A stretch of DNA of 64,000 nt from Kaistia hirudinis (GCF_014196455.1 NZ_JACIDS010000004.1:62001-126000), one strand, 5' to 3'. Numbered from the stretch's first letter, positions 18,161 to 26,423 are shown. Notes: generated by a model not told the origin, from the letters alone. Made by a program: numbers and translations.

Positions 18161-18445
18161 GGTAAGGCCGAACTCGAGATCGTCGTTGCGAGCAATGTTG
18201 CACCATTACATACTAGCGGTCACACCCTAGCGAGTGCGACCGAAATGGCTGGCCTCAGCACTGGACGACGCAGACTTCTGTCGATTCTCTCGCGTTCGGT
18301 TTTGGTCTTTCCGGCATTTTGCGCTGGGATTGGTGTCAGATCTTGGGCCACTGAGGATCGGACCGATGGCGGCGACACCCTCGAACGTCTGCTCACGAAC
18401 ATAGAAGGCGCTCGATCCGTGAATAGCGCGTCTGATGCCATTGCT

Positions 18446-18913
18446 ATGAAAGAACTGCTTGAGACGTTCATTCGGCGCTGGTGCAATTCCGACTATCCGC
18501 CGACGCCGGTATCGGCAGCAGAGCTGGCTGATGTTGAACGGCATTTGGACTTCCTGATGCCCTCGGACTATCGTTCTGGGATATTGACGAGCGGTCTCCC
18601 GCGACCGGGCATCAAGCTCCTTCATAGCATTGTGGATCATGAGATCCCGATAGCGGATGTAAGTAATTTTCATTCGCCGTCTGAGATCATTGATAATACA
18701 GAAGGTTGGCAGCCCGCCGGGTTGCCAAAATCTGCTGTGGCCTTTGCGAGTGACTGCATGGGGAACCAGTTCTATTTTGATCGCCTAGAAGGTTCGAGTT
18801 CGCGCGTTTGGCTGTTCGATCATGATTTTGAAACTGTCAAACCGGTCGGTACAAATTTCAGTGCGTGGATAGAGGCGTTCAACAGCCTTCCGGATGCCAT
18901 GAGCGAGGACTGA
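18446..18913 (+). CDS. SMI1/KNR4 (SUKH) family protein, possible orphan immunity protein
   Basis: About 155 residues from the ATG at 18446, with SUKH-like features: an N-terminal amphipathic helix, SAAELADVERHLDFLMPSDY, a central FASDCMGNQFYFDR strand pair, and a C-terminal VWLFDHDFETVKPVG then SAWIEAF. SUKH proteins are often immunity proteins to polymorphic toxins, but no toxin gene is adjacent. Local GC is clearly lower than in neighbours, suggesting acquisition. The frame stays open to an ATG at 18245, which would add 67 residues with an Arg-rich hydrophobic leader; I prefer the shorter form because SUKH proteins are usually about 150 residues, but no good ribosome-binding site supports either start. 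Confidence 0.68.
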   Translation: MKELLETFIRRWCNSDYPPTPVSAAELADVERHLDFLMPSDYRSGILTSGLPRPGIKLLHSIVDHEIPIADVSNFHSPSEIIDNTEGWQPAGLPKSAVAFASDCMGNQFYFDRLEGSSSRVWLFDHDFETVKPVGTNFSAWIEAFNSLPDAMSED

Positions 18914-18929
18914 GATTCCCTCAGCTGTG

Positions 18930-19198
18930 ATGACCATCCTCCTCTTCCCCTCCCCGCCCTGTTCGAGATCCCCCGCTGCTCCTCCTTCTAGGCCGTGCTC
19001 AAGTCTGGGAAGTCCCCGCTTTGATTGCCGTCGGGTATTGGGCGCGCCTCGGCGGTCTATGGCGGGATCACCATCGCCGCTAGCCTTGGCTGGCTGTTCG
19101 TCGTCGAGGGCGTGCGGCCCGATCGCTGGGATCTCGTCGGCGCGCTGATCGCGCTCGTCGGGGCCGGCGTTATTTTGTGGGGACCTCGAACGATTTGA
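18930..19198 (+). pseudogene. Degenerate ynfA (UPF0060 membrane protein) pseudogene
   Basis: The 3' half reads, in one frame, [14 protein letters not shown] then [20 protein letters not shown] and ends WGPRTI, the highly recognisable C-terminus of UPF0060/YnfA small membrane proteins. Upstream the same family can be followed as ALFEIPRCSSF-stop-AVLKSGKSPL-stop-LP, where both stops sit where the family has Trp (TGG to TAG and TGA). A start-like ATG at 18930 (MTILLF) is out of frame with this segment, and the middle transmembrane part (about 15-20 residues) is missing. So at least one frameshift, two nonsense changes and an internal deletion have accumulated. YnfA is a small putative exporter of the SMR-like fold. 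Confidence 0.78.
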
Positions 19199-19216
19199 AC
19201 GCGGCACTGTGGCCGA

Positions 19217-19243
19217 TTGCCGCCCTGTCGAGACTGCTATATA
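19217..19243 (+). promoter_or_regulatory. Candidate promoter for the oxidase subunit IV / pnt cluster
   Basis: TTGCCG (19217-19222) and TATATA (19238-19243) with 15-bp spacing, 40 bases before the subunit IV ATG. The spacing is short, so support is modest. Confidence 0.35.
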
Positions 19244-19283
19244 CGCCGATCCGCAGCCGCCCTTCAGACGAGGACAAAGAGCG

Positions 19284-19409
19284 ATGGCCGAAACCGCGAT
19301 GGACTACCGCGAGCACGACCGCACCTACCACCTGTTCCTCGGGCTCACGAAATACGGCACCATCGCCGTCGTGATCATCCTGATCCTCATGGCGATCTTC
19401 CTGCTTTGA
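19284..19409 (+). CDS. aa3-type cytochrome c oxidase subunit IV
   Basis: A 41-residue membrane protein: a short polar N-terminus (MAETAMDYREHDRTY) followed by one hydrophobic helix ending MAIFLL. This matches the bacterial aa3-type subunit IV family (PF07835), a single-helix accessory subunit of the respiratory oxidase. The start ATG at 19284 follows an AAAGAG sequence. It lies about 100 bases upstream of pntAA, a pairing often seen in rhizobia; the oxidase core genes are not in this window. Confidence 0.82.
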   Translation: MAETAMDYREHDRTYHLFLGLTKYGTIAVVIILILMAIFLL

Positions 19410-19515
19410 TCCGCCCGTCGCCGCCGCGGCGGCATCTTCGTCGCGCTCCGCCTTGTGGATCGGCCCTGCGCCGGTTCCCAATCGTGCGTTACGCGGCCTT
19501 TTCCAAGGATTCGCC

Positions 19516-20712
19516 ATGAAGGTCGGAGTGCCGGCGGAGAACGGCGCGGTCGAGAGCCGCGTCGCCGCCACCCCGGAGACGGTCAAGAAGCTGATCGCGC
19601 TCGGCGCCGAAGTCGTTGTCGAAACGGGAGCGGGGCTCGCCTCGCGCATTCCGGACGCGGACTATGAGGCCGCCGGCGCGAAGATCGCACCCGATGCCAC
19701 CACCGCCGTGGCCGGTGCCGATGTCGTGCTGAAGGTTCGACGGCCTGCCCCGGCGGAGCTGCCGGCCTATAAGGCCGGGGCGCTGGTCATCGCGACCATG
19801 GACCCCTATGGCAACGAGGCCGATGTCGCCGCGATGGCCGGCGCGGGCGTCACCGCCATCGCCATGGAGTTCATGCCGCGCATCACGCGCGCGCAGGTCA
19901 TGGACGTCCTGTCGAGCCAGGCCAACCTCGCCGGCTATCAGGCGGTGATCGATGCGGCGTCGGAATATGACCGCGCCTTCCCGATGATGATGACGGCGGC
20001 GGGCACGGTCCCGGCCGCGCGCGTCTTCATCATGGGTGCCGGCGTTGCCGGCCTGCAGGCGATCGCGACCGCCCGCCGCCTCGGCGCGGTGGTGACCGCG
20101 ACCGACGTGCGGCCCGCGGCCAAGGAGCAGGTCGAAAGCCTCGGCGCGAAGTTCGTCGCCGTCGAGGACGAGGAATTCAAGCAGGCCGAGACCGCGGCCG
20201 GCTATGCGAAGCCGATGTCGGCCGAGTACCAGGCCAAGCAGGCGGCGCTGGTGGCCGAGCACATCAAGAAGCAGGACATCGTCATCACGACGGCGCTGAT
20301 CCCCGGCCGCGCGGCGCCGCGGCTCGTTTCGGCGGCCATGGTCGCCTCGATGAAGCCGGGCTCCGTGCTGGTCGATCTCGCCGTCGAGCGCGGTGGCAAT
20401 GTCGAAGGCGCGCGCCCGGGCGAAATCGTGGTGACGGACGGCAAGAAGATCGTCGGCCATCTCAACGTCGCCGGCCGGATCGCCGCGACGGCGTCGCAGC
20501 TCTACGCCAAGAACCTCTATGCCTTCCTCGAGACGCTGATCGACAAGAAGGCGCAGGCGCTGGCCGTCAATTGGGACGACGAGCTGGTCAAGGCCACGGT
20601 GCTGACGCGCGATGGCCGCATCGTTCATCCCGCCTTCGCGCCCAAGGAGGCGCCGAAGGAAATTCTCGTTGCCGAGACGGCTCCGGCCGCCGCAGAGGGG
20701 AGCCGCTCGTAA
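19516..20712 (+). CDS. pntAA: NAD(P) transhydrogenase subunit alpha part 1
   Basis: A 398-residue soluble domain (dI) of the proton-translocating transhydrogenase, which uses the proton gradient to reduce NADP+ with NADH. It starts MKVGVPAE and carries the Rossmann motif GAGVAGLQAIATARRLGA, and QSLGAKF-like VESLGAKFV after it. The alpha subunit is split into two genes as in Rhodospirillum. The ATG at 19516 matches family starts. The stop codon is immediately followed by the pntAB ATG. Confidence 0.95.
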   Translation: MKVGVPAENGAVESRVAATPETVKKLIALGAEVVVETGAGLASRIPDADYEAAGAKIAPDATTAVAGADVVLKVRRPAPAELPAYKAGALVIATMDPYGNEADVAAMAGAGVTAIAMEFMPRITRAQVMDVLSSQANLAGYQAVIDAASEYDRAFPMMMTAAGTVPAARVFIMGAGVAGLQAIATARRLGAVVTATDVRPAAKEQVESLGAKFVAVEDEEFKQAETAAGYAKPMSAEYQAKQAALVAEHIKKQDIVITTALIPGRAAPRLVSAAMVASMKPGSVLVDLAVERGGNVEGARPGEIVVTDGKKIVGHLNVAGRIAATASQLYAKNLYAFLETLIDKKAQALAVNWDDELVKATVLTRDGRIVHPAFAPKEAPKEILVAETAPAAAEGSRS

Positions 20713-21204
20713 ATGGCCAATCTCACGCCCGAACAGGCGGCGAGCGCCGCCCAGGCCGCGGCCGACGCCGCGAGCGCCGCGGCGACCGCCGCGCATGAGG
20801 CTGCCGCCGCCGCGCAGGCTTATGCCGCGCAGGCTTCCGGCAGCCCGCTGGCGGAAGCGGCCGGTGCCATCGCCCATGCCGCTTCCGGCGGCGTGATCGA
20901 CCCGTTCATCTTCCGCCTCTCGATCTTCGTGCTGGCGATCTTCGTCGGTTATTACGTCGTCTGGTCGGTGACGCCGGCGCTGCATACGCCGCTGATGTCG
21001 GTCACCAACGCGATCTCCTCGGTGATCGTGGTCGGCGCGCTGCTCGCCGTCGGCGTCGAGGCGGCCGATGCTGCCTCAGCCTCCGGCCATGCCTGGGCGC
21101 AGGGCTTCGGCTTCGTCGGCCTCGTGCTGGCGAGCGTCAACATCTTCGGCGGCTTCCTCGTCACCAGCCGCATGCTCGCCATGTACAAGAAGAAGACGAA
21201 GTGA
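20713..21204 (+). CDS. pntAB: NAD(P) transhydrogenase subunit alpha part 2
   Basis: A 163-residue membrane subunit (part of dII). The first about 55 residues are an unusually long Ala-rich stretch, followed by three hydrophobic helices (from FIFRLSIFVLAIFVGYYVV to FVGLVLASVNIFGGFLV) typical of PntAB; the C-terminus TSRMLAMYKKK is conserved. Canonical PntAB is about 100-140 residues, so the Ala-rich leader makes this one longer. It starts on the base after the pntAA stop and precedes pntB by 10 bases. Confidence 0.93.
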   Translation: MANLTPEQAASAAQAAADAASAAATAAHEAAAAAQAYAAQASGSPLAEAAGAIAHAASGGVIDPFIFRLSIFVLAIFVGYYVVWSVTPALHTPLMSVTNAISSVIVVGALLAVGVEAADAASASGHAWAQGFGFVGLVLASVNIFGGFLVTSRMLAMYKKKTK

Positions 21205-21214
21205 GGATGCGCCG

Positions 21215-22621
21215 ATGACAACCGCCAACATCACGGCGCTGCTTTATCTCGTCTCCGGCGTCCTGTTCATCATGGCGCTGCGCGGGCTCTCGAGCCCGGC
21301 GACGTCGCGCCAGGGCAATATATTCGGCATGGTCGGCATGGCCATCGCCATCCTGACCACGCTGGTTCTGGCCGCGCCGAAAGGCCCGTTCGCCTGGGGG
21401 CTGATCATCATCGGCCTCGCCATCGGCGGTGGTGCCGGCGCGGTCGTCGCGCGCCGCATCGCCATGACGCAGATGCCGCAACTGGTCGCCGCCTTCCATT
21501 CGCTGGTCGGCCTTTCCGCCGTGATGGTGGCGGCCGCCGCGCTCTATGCGCCGTCGGCCTTCGGCATCGGCGAGGTCGGCGCGATCCATGGCCAGGCGCT
21601 CGTCGAGATGAGCCTCGGCGTGGCGATCGGCGCGGTGACCTTCACCGGTTCGGTCATCGCCTTCGCGAAGCTCAACGGCAACATGTCGGGCAAGCCGATC
21701 CTGCTGCCGGCCCGTCACGTCATCAATGCCAGTCTCGCCGCGCTGATCGTCGTGCTGATCATCGTGCTGACGCTGACCGAGAGCCATACGGTGTTCTGGC
21801 TCATCGTCCTCGCCAGCCTGGTGTTCGGCGGCCTGATGATCATCCCGATCGGCGGCGCCGACATGCCTGTCGTCGTCTCGATGCTCAATTCCTATTCGGG
21901 CTGGGCGGCAGCGGGCATCGGCTTCACGCTCGGCAACACGGCGCTGATCATCACCGGCGCGCTGGTCGGCTCTTCGGGCGCGATCCTGTCCTACATCATG
22001 TGCAAGGGCATGAACCGCTCCTTCGTCTCGGTGATCCTCGGCGGCTTCGGCGGCGAGACGGGCGGCCCGGCAGCGGGCGGCGCGGTCGAGCAGCGGCCGG
22101 TGAAGCAGGGCTCGGCCGACGACGCGGCCTTCATCATGAAGAACGCGTCCAAGGTCATCATCGTGCCGGGCTACGGCATGGCGGTGGCGCAGGCCCAGCA
22201 TGCGCTGCGCGAAATGGCCGATATCCTCAAGGAAAACGGCGTCGAGGTGAAATACGCCATCCATCCGGTGGCGGGCCGCATGCCCGGGCACATGAACGTG
22301 CTCCTGGCCGAGGCCAATGTTCCCTATGACGAGGTGTTCGAGCTCGAGGACATCAATTCGGAGTTCGCGCAGGCCGACGTCGCCTTCGTCATCGGCGCCA
22401 ATGACGTGACCAATCCGGCCGCCAAGACCGACAAGTCGTCGCCGATCTATGGCATGCCGATCCTTGACGTGGAAAAGGCGGGCACCGTCCTCTTCGTCAA
22501 GCGCGGCATGGGCTCGGGCTATGCCGGCGTCGAGAACGAATTGTTCTTCAAGGACAATACGATGATGCTGTTCGCCGACGCCAAGAAGATGGTCGAGAGC
22601 ATCGTCAAGGCGCTCGCCTGA
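21215..22621 (+). CDS. pntB: NAD(P) transhydrogenase subunit beta
   Basis: A 468-residue subunit with about eight to nine N-terminal membrane helices (rest of dII) and a C-terminal NADP-binding domain (dIII). The dIII part shows VIIVPGYGMAVAQAQHA, HPVAGRMPGHMNVLLAEA, and VIGANDVTNPAA, all diagnostic. It completes the pntAA-pntAB-pntB operon and is followed by a rho-independent terminator at 22647-22670. Confidence 0.96.
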   Translation: MTTANITALLYLVSGVLFIMALRGLSSPATSRQGNIFGMVGMAIAILTTLVLAAPKGPFAWGLIIIGLAIGGGAGAVVARRIAMTQMPQLVAAFHSLVGLSAVMVAAAALYAPSAFGIGEVGAIHGQALVEMSLGVAIGAVTFTGSVIAFAKLNGNMSGKPILLPARHVINASLAALIVVLIIVLTLTESHTVFWLIVLASLVFGGLMIIPIGGADMPVVVSMLNSYSGWAAAGIGFTLGNTALIITGALVGSSGAILSYIMCKGMNRSFVSVILGGFGGETGGPAAGGAVEQRPVKQGSADDAAFIMKNASKVIIVPGYGMAVAQAQHALREMADILKENGVEVKYAIHPVAGRMPGHMNVLLAEANVPYDEVFELEDINSEFAQADVAFVIGANDVTNPAAKTDKSSPIYGMPILDVEKAGTVLFVKRGMGSGYAGVENELFFKDNTMMLFADAKKMVESIVKALA

Positions 22622-22646
22622 GGCGTCACACGCACCGTTGAGAGAG

Positions 22647-22670
22647 GGGCCGCGACATCGCGGCCCTTTT
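22647..22670 (+). terminator. Intrinsic terminator of the pnt operon
   Basis: Complementary arms GGGCCGCGA (22647-22655) and TCGCGGCCC (22658-22666) are followed by TTTTCGTTT. Confidence 0.82.
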
Positions 22671-22710
22671 CGTTTGTGGTTGCCGCCAAAGCGGCAGAGA
22701 GGGATCGCCC

Positions 22711-23253
22711 ATGGCATCAGGCCCGGATCTGATCATTCGCCAGCTTGGTGTCGCCGACGCAGAAGCCTATCGCGCCGTGCGGCTACGAGGCCTTCGCGAC
22801 GTGCCGACGGCCTTCACCCAGAGCTTCGAGGAAGAATCCGCCTGGCCGATCGAGCGGTTTGAAAGGCGGCTCGGCTCGCCGCCGAGCGCCATTTTCGGCG
22901 CCGAGCTCTCCGGCAAGCTGATCGGGATCGCGAGCTTCGCCGTCCAGCCGGCTCTCAAGCAGCGCCATCGCGGCGAGATGTGGGGCGTCTATGTCGACCC
23001 GGCGGGACGCGGCCTCGGCATCGGGAGACAGCTCGTGCAGCGCGTTATCGACCACGCCGCGGCCCATGTCCTGGTGCTCGAGGCGGGTGTCCGCGTCGGC
23101 AACGACACCGCCGCTGCGCTCTATGAATCGCTGGGCTTTCGCGTGTCAGGCCTGCACCCGAAGGCGCTCTGCGTCGATGGGCTGTTCTATGACGAGCATC
23201 TGCTCGTGATGGAATTTCCGCCCGCAGGATCCGCCGGAGATGCCGCGGCGTAG
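22711..23253 (+). CDS. GNAT family N-acetyltransferase
   Basis: A 180-residue cytoplasmic acetyltransferase. The acetyl-CoA binding motif A appears as MWGVYVDPAGRGLGIGRQLV (R/Q-x-x-G-x-G/A type), preceded by IGIASFAVQP and followed by LEAGVRVGNDTAAALYESLGF (motif B). The substrate cannot be predicted. The gene stands alone between the pnt terminator and a convergent TPR lipoprotein gene. Confidence 0.87.
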   Translation: MASGPDLIIRQLGVADAEAYRAVRLRGLRDVPTAFTQSFEEESAWPIERFERRLGSPPSAIFGAELSGKLIGIASFAVQPALKQRHRGEMWGVYVDPAGRGLGIGRQLVQRVIDHAAAHVLVLEAGVRVGNDTAAALYESLGFRVSGLHPKALCVDGLFYDEHLLVMEFPPAGSAGDAAA

Positions 23254-23283
23254 TGCGCTCGCGCGCCCTGGCGCAGCGGACGC

Positions 23284-24141
23284 CTATTTGGCCGCCGTGC
23301 GGCGCATCCCGTCGCGTGCCGGCGTGTAGTTGGGATTGATCGCGGCCGCATGGGCGAAGGCGGCGAAGGCCTTGTCGCGCTCGCCAAGCTTTTCGAGCGC
23401 GAGGCCTTGGTCGGTCCAGCCCTCGTAGGAATCCTTGTCGCGACGCACGACGATGTTGAAGTCGTCGAGGGCGGCCTTGTAATCGCCGGTCACGAGATAG
23501 GAGAGGCCGCGCGAGAGATAGGGTTCGGTCGAGGTCGGCGCATTGGCGATCGCGGAATTGAAGTCCTGGATCGCGTCGTCCTGCCGGTTCTGGCCCTGAT
23601 AGATGAGCCCGCGGTTCTGATAGGCCTTGGGGTCGGTCGGCGAGAGCTCGATCGCCCTGGTGAAATCGGCGAGCGCCAGATCGATCTGGCCCTGCGAGCG
23701 ATAGAGATTGCCGCGCCCGACATAGGCCTCGGCATAGCTCGGATTGATCGCGATGGCCTGGTTATAGTCGGCGAGCGCCTGACTATTCTGCTTCAGCCGC
23801 CGCTCGACGAGCGCGCGATTGGCATAGGCCTGGTAGAAATTCGGGTTGAGCTTGATCGCCTGGGTAAAGTCGGCGAGCGCCTCTTCATAGCGCCCGGAGC
23901 GGCCGAAGGCGGTGCCGCGAACATTGTAGCTCGAGGCGTCGTTCGAGTTCTGGGCGACGACGGCGGAGAGCGAGGAGATATTGGCCTCGGAGCCGGTGGC
24001 CGGATCGATGTCGCCCTCGGCGCCGCCCATGCCGGTCGACTGGCAGCCGGCCAGGATGAGCGCTCCGGCAAGCGACGCCAGGATCGAGCCTGCGCGGCGC
24101 GGCGAGGATCGATCAGAGAAGGACGACGTCGCGGCCTGCAT
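23284..24141 (-). CDS. TPR-repeat lipoprotein
   Basis: A 285-residue protein with a type II signal peptide; the lipobox LILAGC places the acylated Cys at residue 33. From about residue 75 it consists of six or so TPR units with the Nrf/NlpI-like consensus (YANRALVERRLKQ; YQNRGLIYQGQNR). It is similar in layout to NlpI-type outer-membrane lipoproteins, which act as adaptors for peptidoglycan enzymes; that role is inference. The ATG at 24141 gives the best lipoprotein leader; an ATG 13 codons upstream is possible. Confidence 0.85.
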   Translation of the reverse strand: MQAATSSFSDRSSPRRAGSILASLAGALILAGCQSTGMGGAEGDIDPATGSEANISSLSAVVAQNSNDASSYNVRGTAFGRSGRYEEALADFTQAIKLNPNFYQAYANRALVERRLKQNSQALADYNQAIAINPSYAEAYVGRGNLYRSQGQIDLALADFTRAIELSPTDPKAYQNRGLIYQGQNRQDDAIQDFNSAIANAPTSTEPYLSRGLSYLVTGDYKAALDDFNIVVRRDKDSYEGWTDQGLALEKLGERDKAFAAFAHAAAINPNYTPARDGMRRTAAK

Positions 24142-24250
24142 CAGGAGGCTCTCCCAACCGCCCAGCCAAGAGCCGGGCACATGACAAGAAAGGGCAACGA
24201 GCCGGCACCTGCCGGTTCATCACCCTTCATCATTCCGACGATAGGCAGGC

Positions 24251-24280
24251 GAAAGAATGGCGCCGGAGGAAACCGGCACC
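24251..24280 (-). terminator. Candidate terminator of rpsU
   Basis: Arms 24259-24266 and 24273-24280 pair over 8 positions (one G-U) around a 6-nt loop; on the minus strand ATTCTTTC follows. The T run is interrupted. Confidence 0.5.
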
Positions 24281-24299
24281 GCTTCAGCGCCGCTTCGGA

Positions 24300-24530
24300 T
24301 CAGTGCTTGCCCTTGGGCGCAGCGACGATCCCGAGCTCGCGCTGGGCGCGCTTGCGTGCCAGCTTGCGGGCGCGGCGGACGGCTTCCGCCTTCTCTCGCG
24401 CGCGCTTCACCGACGGCTTCTCGTAGAAGTCGCGCAGCTTCATTTCCCGGAAGATGCCTTCGCGCTGCATCTTCTTCTTGAGCGCCTTCAGGGCCTGGTC
24501 GACGTTGTTGTCGCGAACGAGTATCTGCAC
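24300..24530 (-). CDS. rpsU: 30S ribosomal protein S21 (bS21)
   Basis: A 76-residue, very basic small-subunit protein beginning (GTG start) [20 protein letters not shown] and continuing [18 protein letters not shown], diagnostic of bS21, which binds near the anti-Shine-Dalgarno region of 16S rRNA and aids initiation. I set the GTG at 24530 because bS21 always begins here and CAGGA lies just upstream; longer in-frame starts add a non-conserved leader. A strong promoter is seen at 24629-24657. Confidence 0.94.
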   Translation of the reverse strand: MQILVRDNNVDQALKALKKKMQREGIFREMKLRDFYEKPSVKRAREKAEAVRRARKLARKRAQRELGIVAAPKGKH

Positions 24531-24628
24531 GCGGAAGCGTCCTGTTGCTGCTGATCCGTATGAATTCCCGGCGGCTCGACTGGCAGCAGGCGACAGCCTG
24601 ACCGTGTATCGACCCGATTTCGGCGCTC

Positions 24629-24657
24629 TCATAGCAGATGGGCGGAAGCGCTGTCAA
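24629..24657 (-). promoter_or_regulatory. Sigma-70 promoter of rpsU
   Basis: On the minus strand a perfect TTGACA (24657-24652), a 17-bp spacer and CTATGA (24634-24629). The start codon lies about 100 bases downstream. Confidence 0.6.
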
Positions 24658-24746
24658 AGCTCGGATGGGCCATTTATGACGGTTTTTCTGTGTTTTCGGG
24701 CCGTTTGGGGCTATGGAACGCCGATATTGGAACGGAGTGGGTCGCC

Positions 24747-25532
24747 GTGAGACTTGAGAACAAGGTCGCCGTCGTTACTGGCGCGGCGAAGGGGATCGGC
24801 TATGCCATCGCCGAGCGCTTCCTGGAGGAGGGGGCCCGGGTCGTGCTGGCTGATATTGACGCGGATCGCGGTTCGCAGGCCGTCGAGACGCTGGGTGCGC
24901 TCGGGGCCTGTCGCTTCGTGCGCGTCGATGTCGGCGATCGCGACGACGTCGCCAACCTCATCGCGGCGACGCTCGCCTTCGGCGGGAGCCTCGATGTTCT
25001 CGTGAACAATGCCGGCATCGTCGCGGGCGCCGATTTCCTCGATGTGACGGAAGAGGATTTCGACCGCGTCCTGCGAGTCAATCTGAAGGGCTTCTTCCTC
25101 TGCGGCCAGGCGGCCGCGCGGCAGATGGTCGACCAGATCGCCGCGGGTGGCGCGCCCGGCGCGATCGTCAACATGTCCTCGGTCAATGCCGTCTTCGGCC
25201 TGCCGAACCAGGTGCCCTATACGGTCTCGAAGGGCGGCATCAACCAGCTGACCAAATCGATGGCCGTCTCGCTGGCGACGCACGGAATTCGCGTCAACGC
25301 CATCGGCCCGGGCTCGATCGCGACCGATATTCTTTCGACGGTCAATTCAGATCCGGAAGCAAAGCGGCGCCTTCTGTCGCGCACGCCGCTCGGGCGGATC
25401 GGCGAGCCGTCCGAAATCGCTGCGATCGCCGCCTTCCTGGCCTCCGACGACGCCAGCTACATCACCGGGCAGACGATCTACGCCGATGGCGGCAGGATGC
25501 CGCTCAACTATACGGTGCCGGTCAAGGAATAG
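24747..25532 (+). CDS. SDR family oxidoreductase
   Basis: A 261-residue classical short-chain dehydrogenase. It has the cofactor motif TGAAKGIG (residues 11-18), NNAGI (87-91), and the catalytic Ser144/145, Tyr158 and Lys162 (YTVSK). The acidic residue ending beta-2 (ADID, about 35-37) suggests NAD(H) preference. The substrate is unknown; resemblance is to glucose/3-oxoacyl-type dehydrogenases. The start is a GTG at 24747 preceded by GGAG; an upstream in-frame ATG at 24690 gives an unlikely leader. Confidence 0.87.
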   Translation: MRLENKVAVVTGAAKGIGYAIAERFLEEGARVVLADIDADRGSQAVETLGALGACRFVRVDVGDRDDVANLIAATLAFGGSLDVLVNNAGIVAGADFLDVTEEDFDRVLRVNLKGFFLCGQAAARQMVDQIAAGGAPGAIVNMSSVNAVFGLPNQVPYTVSKGGINQLTKSMAVSLATHGIRVNAIGPGSIATDILSTVNSDPEAKRRLLSRTPLGRIGEPSEIAAIAAFLASDDASYITGQTIYADGGRMPLNYTVPVKE

Positions 25533-25614
25533 CCGGTCCCGGAGCTTTTAGCCGCGCCGCACATTGCTTGGCGCAGGCGCGGTCCCGGGGGCCGAAAGCG
25601 GAAGATCAGACATG

Positions 25615-25650
25615 GAAACGCCGGCGGAATGGCCATTCCGCCGGCGTTTC
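25615..25650. terminator. Perfect 36-bp palindrome between the SDR gene and trcR
   Basis: Two 18-bp arms (25615-25632, 25633-25650) with no spacer, GC-rich in the centre of each arm and edged by GAAACG / CGTTTC. It lies between the convergent SDR and trcR genes, so a bidirectional terminator is the simplest explanation, although the T runs are only three long. Confidence 0.55.
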
Positions 25651-25700
25651 AATCTCGTTCGGGCGTTGGCCACGCACTTGCGGCGTGGCGTGACCGACGA

Positions 25701-26423
25701 TCAGACTTCGTCTTCTTCTTCGTCGACGGGGCCCTTCAGCGACTTGAGCTTGGCGAAGACAGCGTCGGCGTCGAGCTCTTCCTCTTCCTTCGGCTCGAGG
25801 CGATAGGAGCGCAGCGCCGCGGCGGCGAGCGCGTCGGCGGCCGTCGTCTCCTCGGTGCGCAGCAGCGTATCGCCTTCGGCGCCGACTTCGCGCGGCGGCA
25901 GGCTCTTGGCGGCCTTGTCGACCTCGAAGTCGAGATCGATCTGCGAGCAGAGGCCGAGCGTCACCGGATCCATCGGCGCGAGATTGGTCGAATTCCAGTG
26001 GCTGCGGCCGCGGATCGAGTCGATCGTCGGCTTGGTCGTGCCGACGAGACGCATGATCGCCGCGTCCTTGAGCTCCGGATGATTCCTCAGCAGCCACAGA
26101 ATGGCGTTGGGACGGTCCTGGCGACGGGAGACCGGCGTGTAGCGCGGGCCCTTGCGCTTCTGGACGGGGATGCGGACCTTCGTCTCGGCGATCTTCAGCC
26201 GGTACTTCGGATCGCGCTGCGCCTTGTCGATCTCTTCGCGTGTCAGCTGGCCGGTCACGATCGGATCGAGGCCCTTGATGGTCTGGGCCGCCTCGCCGTC
26301 GGCAATGGCCTTTACCTCGAGCGGGTGCAATTTGCAGAAATCGGCAATCTGATCGAAGCCGAGGGACGTATTCTCGACCAGCCAGACGGCGGTCGCTTTC
26401 GGCATCAGCGGAATGCTCGACAT
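25701..26423 (-). CDS. trcR: TrcR cell-cycle transcriptional regulator (DUF1013)
   Basis: A 240-residue alphaproteobacterial DUF1013 protein. Conserved features include MPKATAVWLVENTSLGFDQI (a helix-turn-helix-like start), FCKLHPLEVKAIADGE, a central GPRYTPVSRRQDRPNAI and IDSIRGRSHWN; the tail is acidic. DUF1013/TrcR has been reported to track with RNA polymerase and control cell-cycle genes in Caulobacter; conservation here supports the same role. The start ATG at 26423 has a GGAGAG ribosome-binding site. It lies alone between hairpins. Confidence 0.88.
   Translation of the reverse strand: MSSIPLMPKATAVWLVENTSLGFDQIADFCKLHPLEVKAIADGEAAQTIKGLDPIVTGQLTREEIDKAQRDPKYRLKIAETKVRIPVQKRKGPRYTPVSRRQDRPNAILWLLRNHPELKDAAIMRLVGTTKPTIDSIRGRSHWNSTNLAPMDPVTLGLCSQIDLDFEVDKAAKSLPPREVGAEGDTLLRTEETTAADALAAAALRSYRLEPKEEEELDADAVFAKLKSLKGPVDEEEDEV

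Noticed and set aside
18227-18673. Minus-strand frame opposite the SUKH gene
   Set aside because: Open for 148 codons but without family features; the plus-strand SUKH reading explains conserved motifs.
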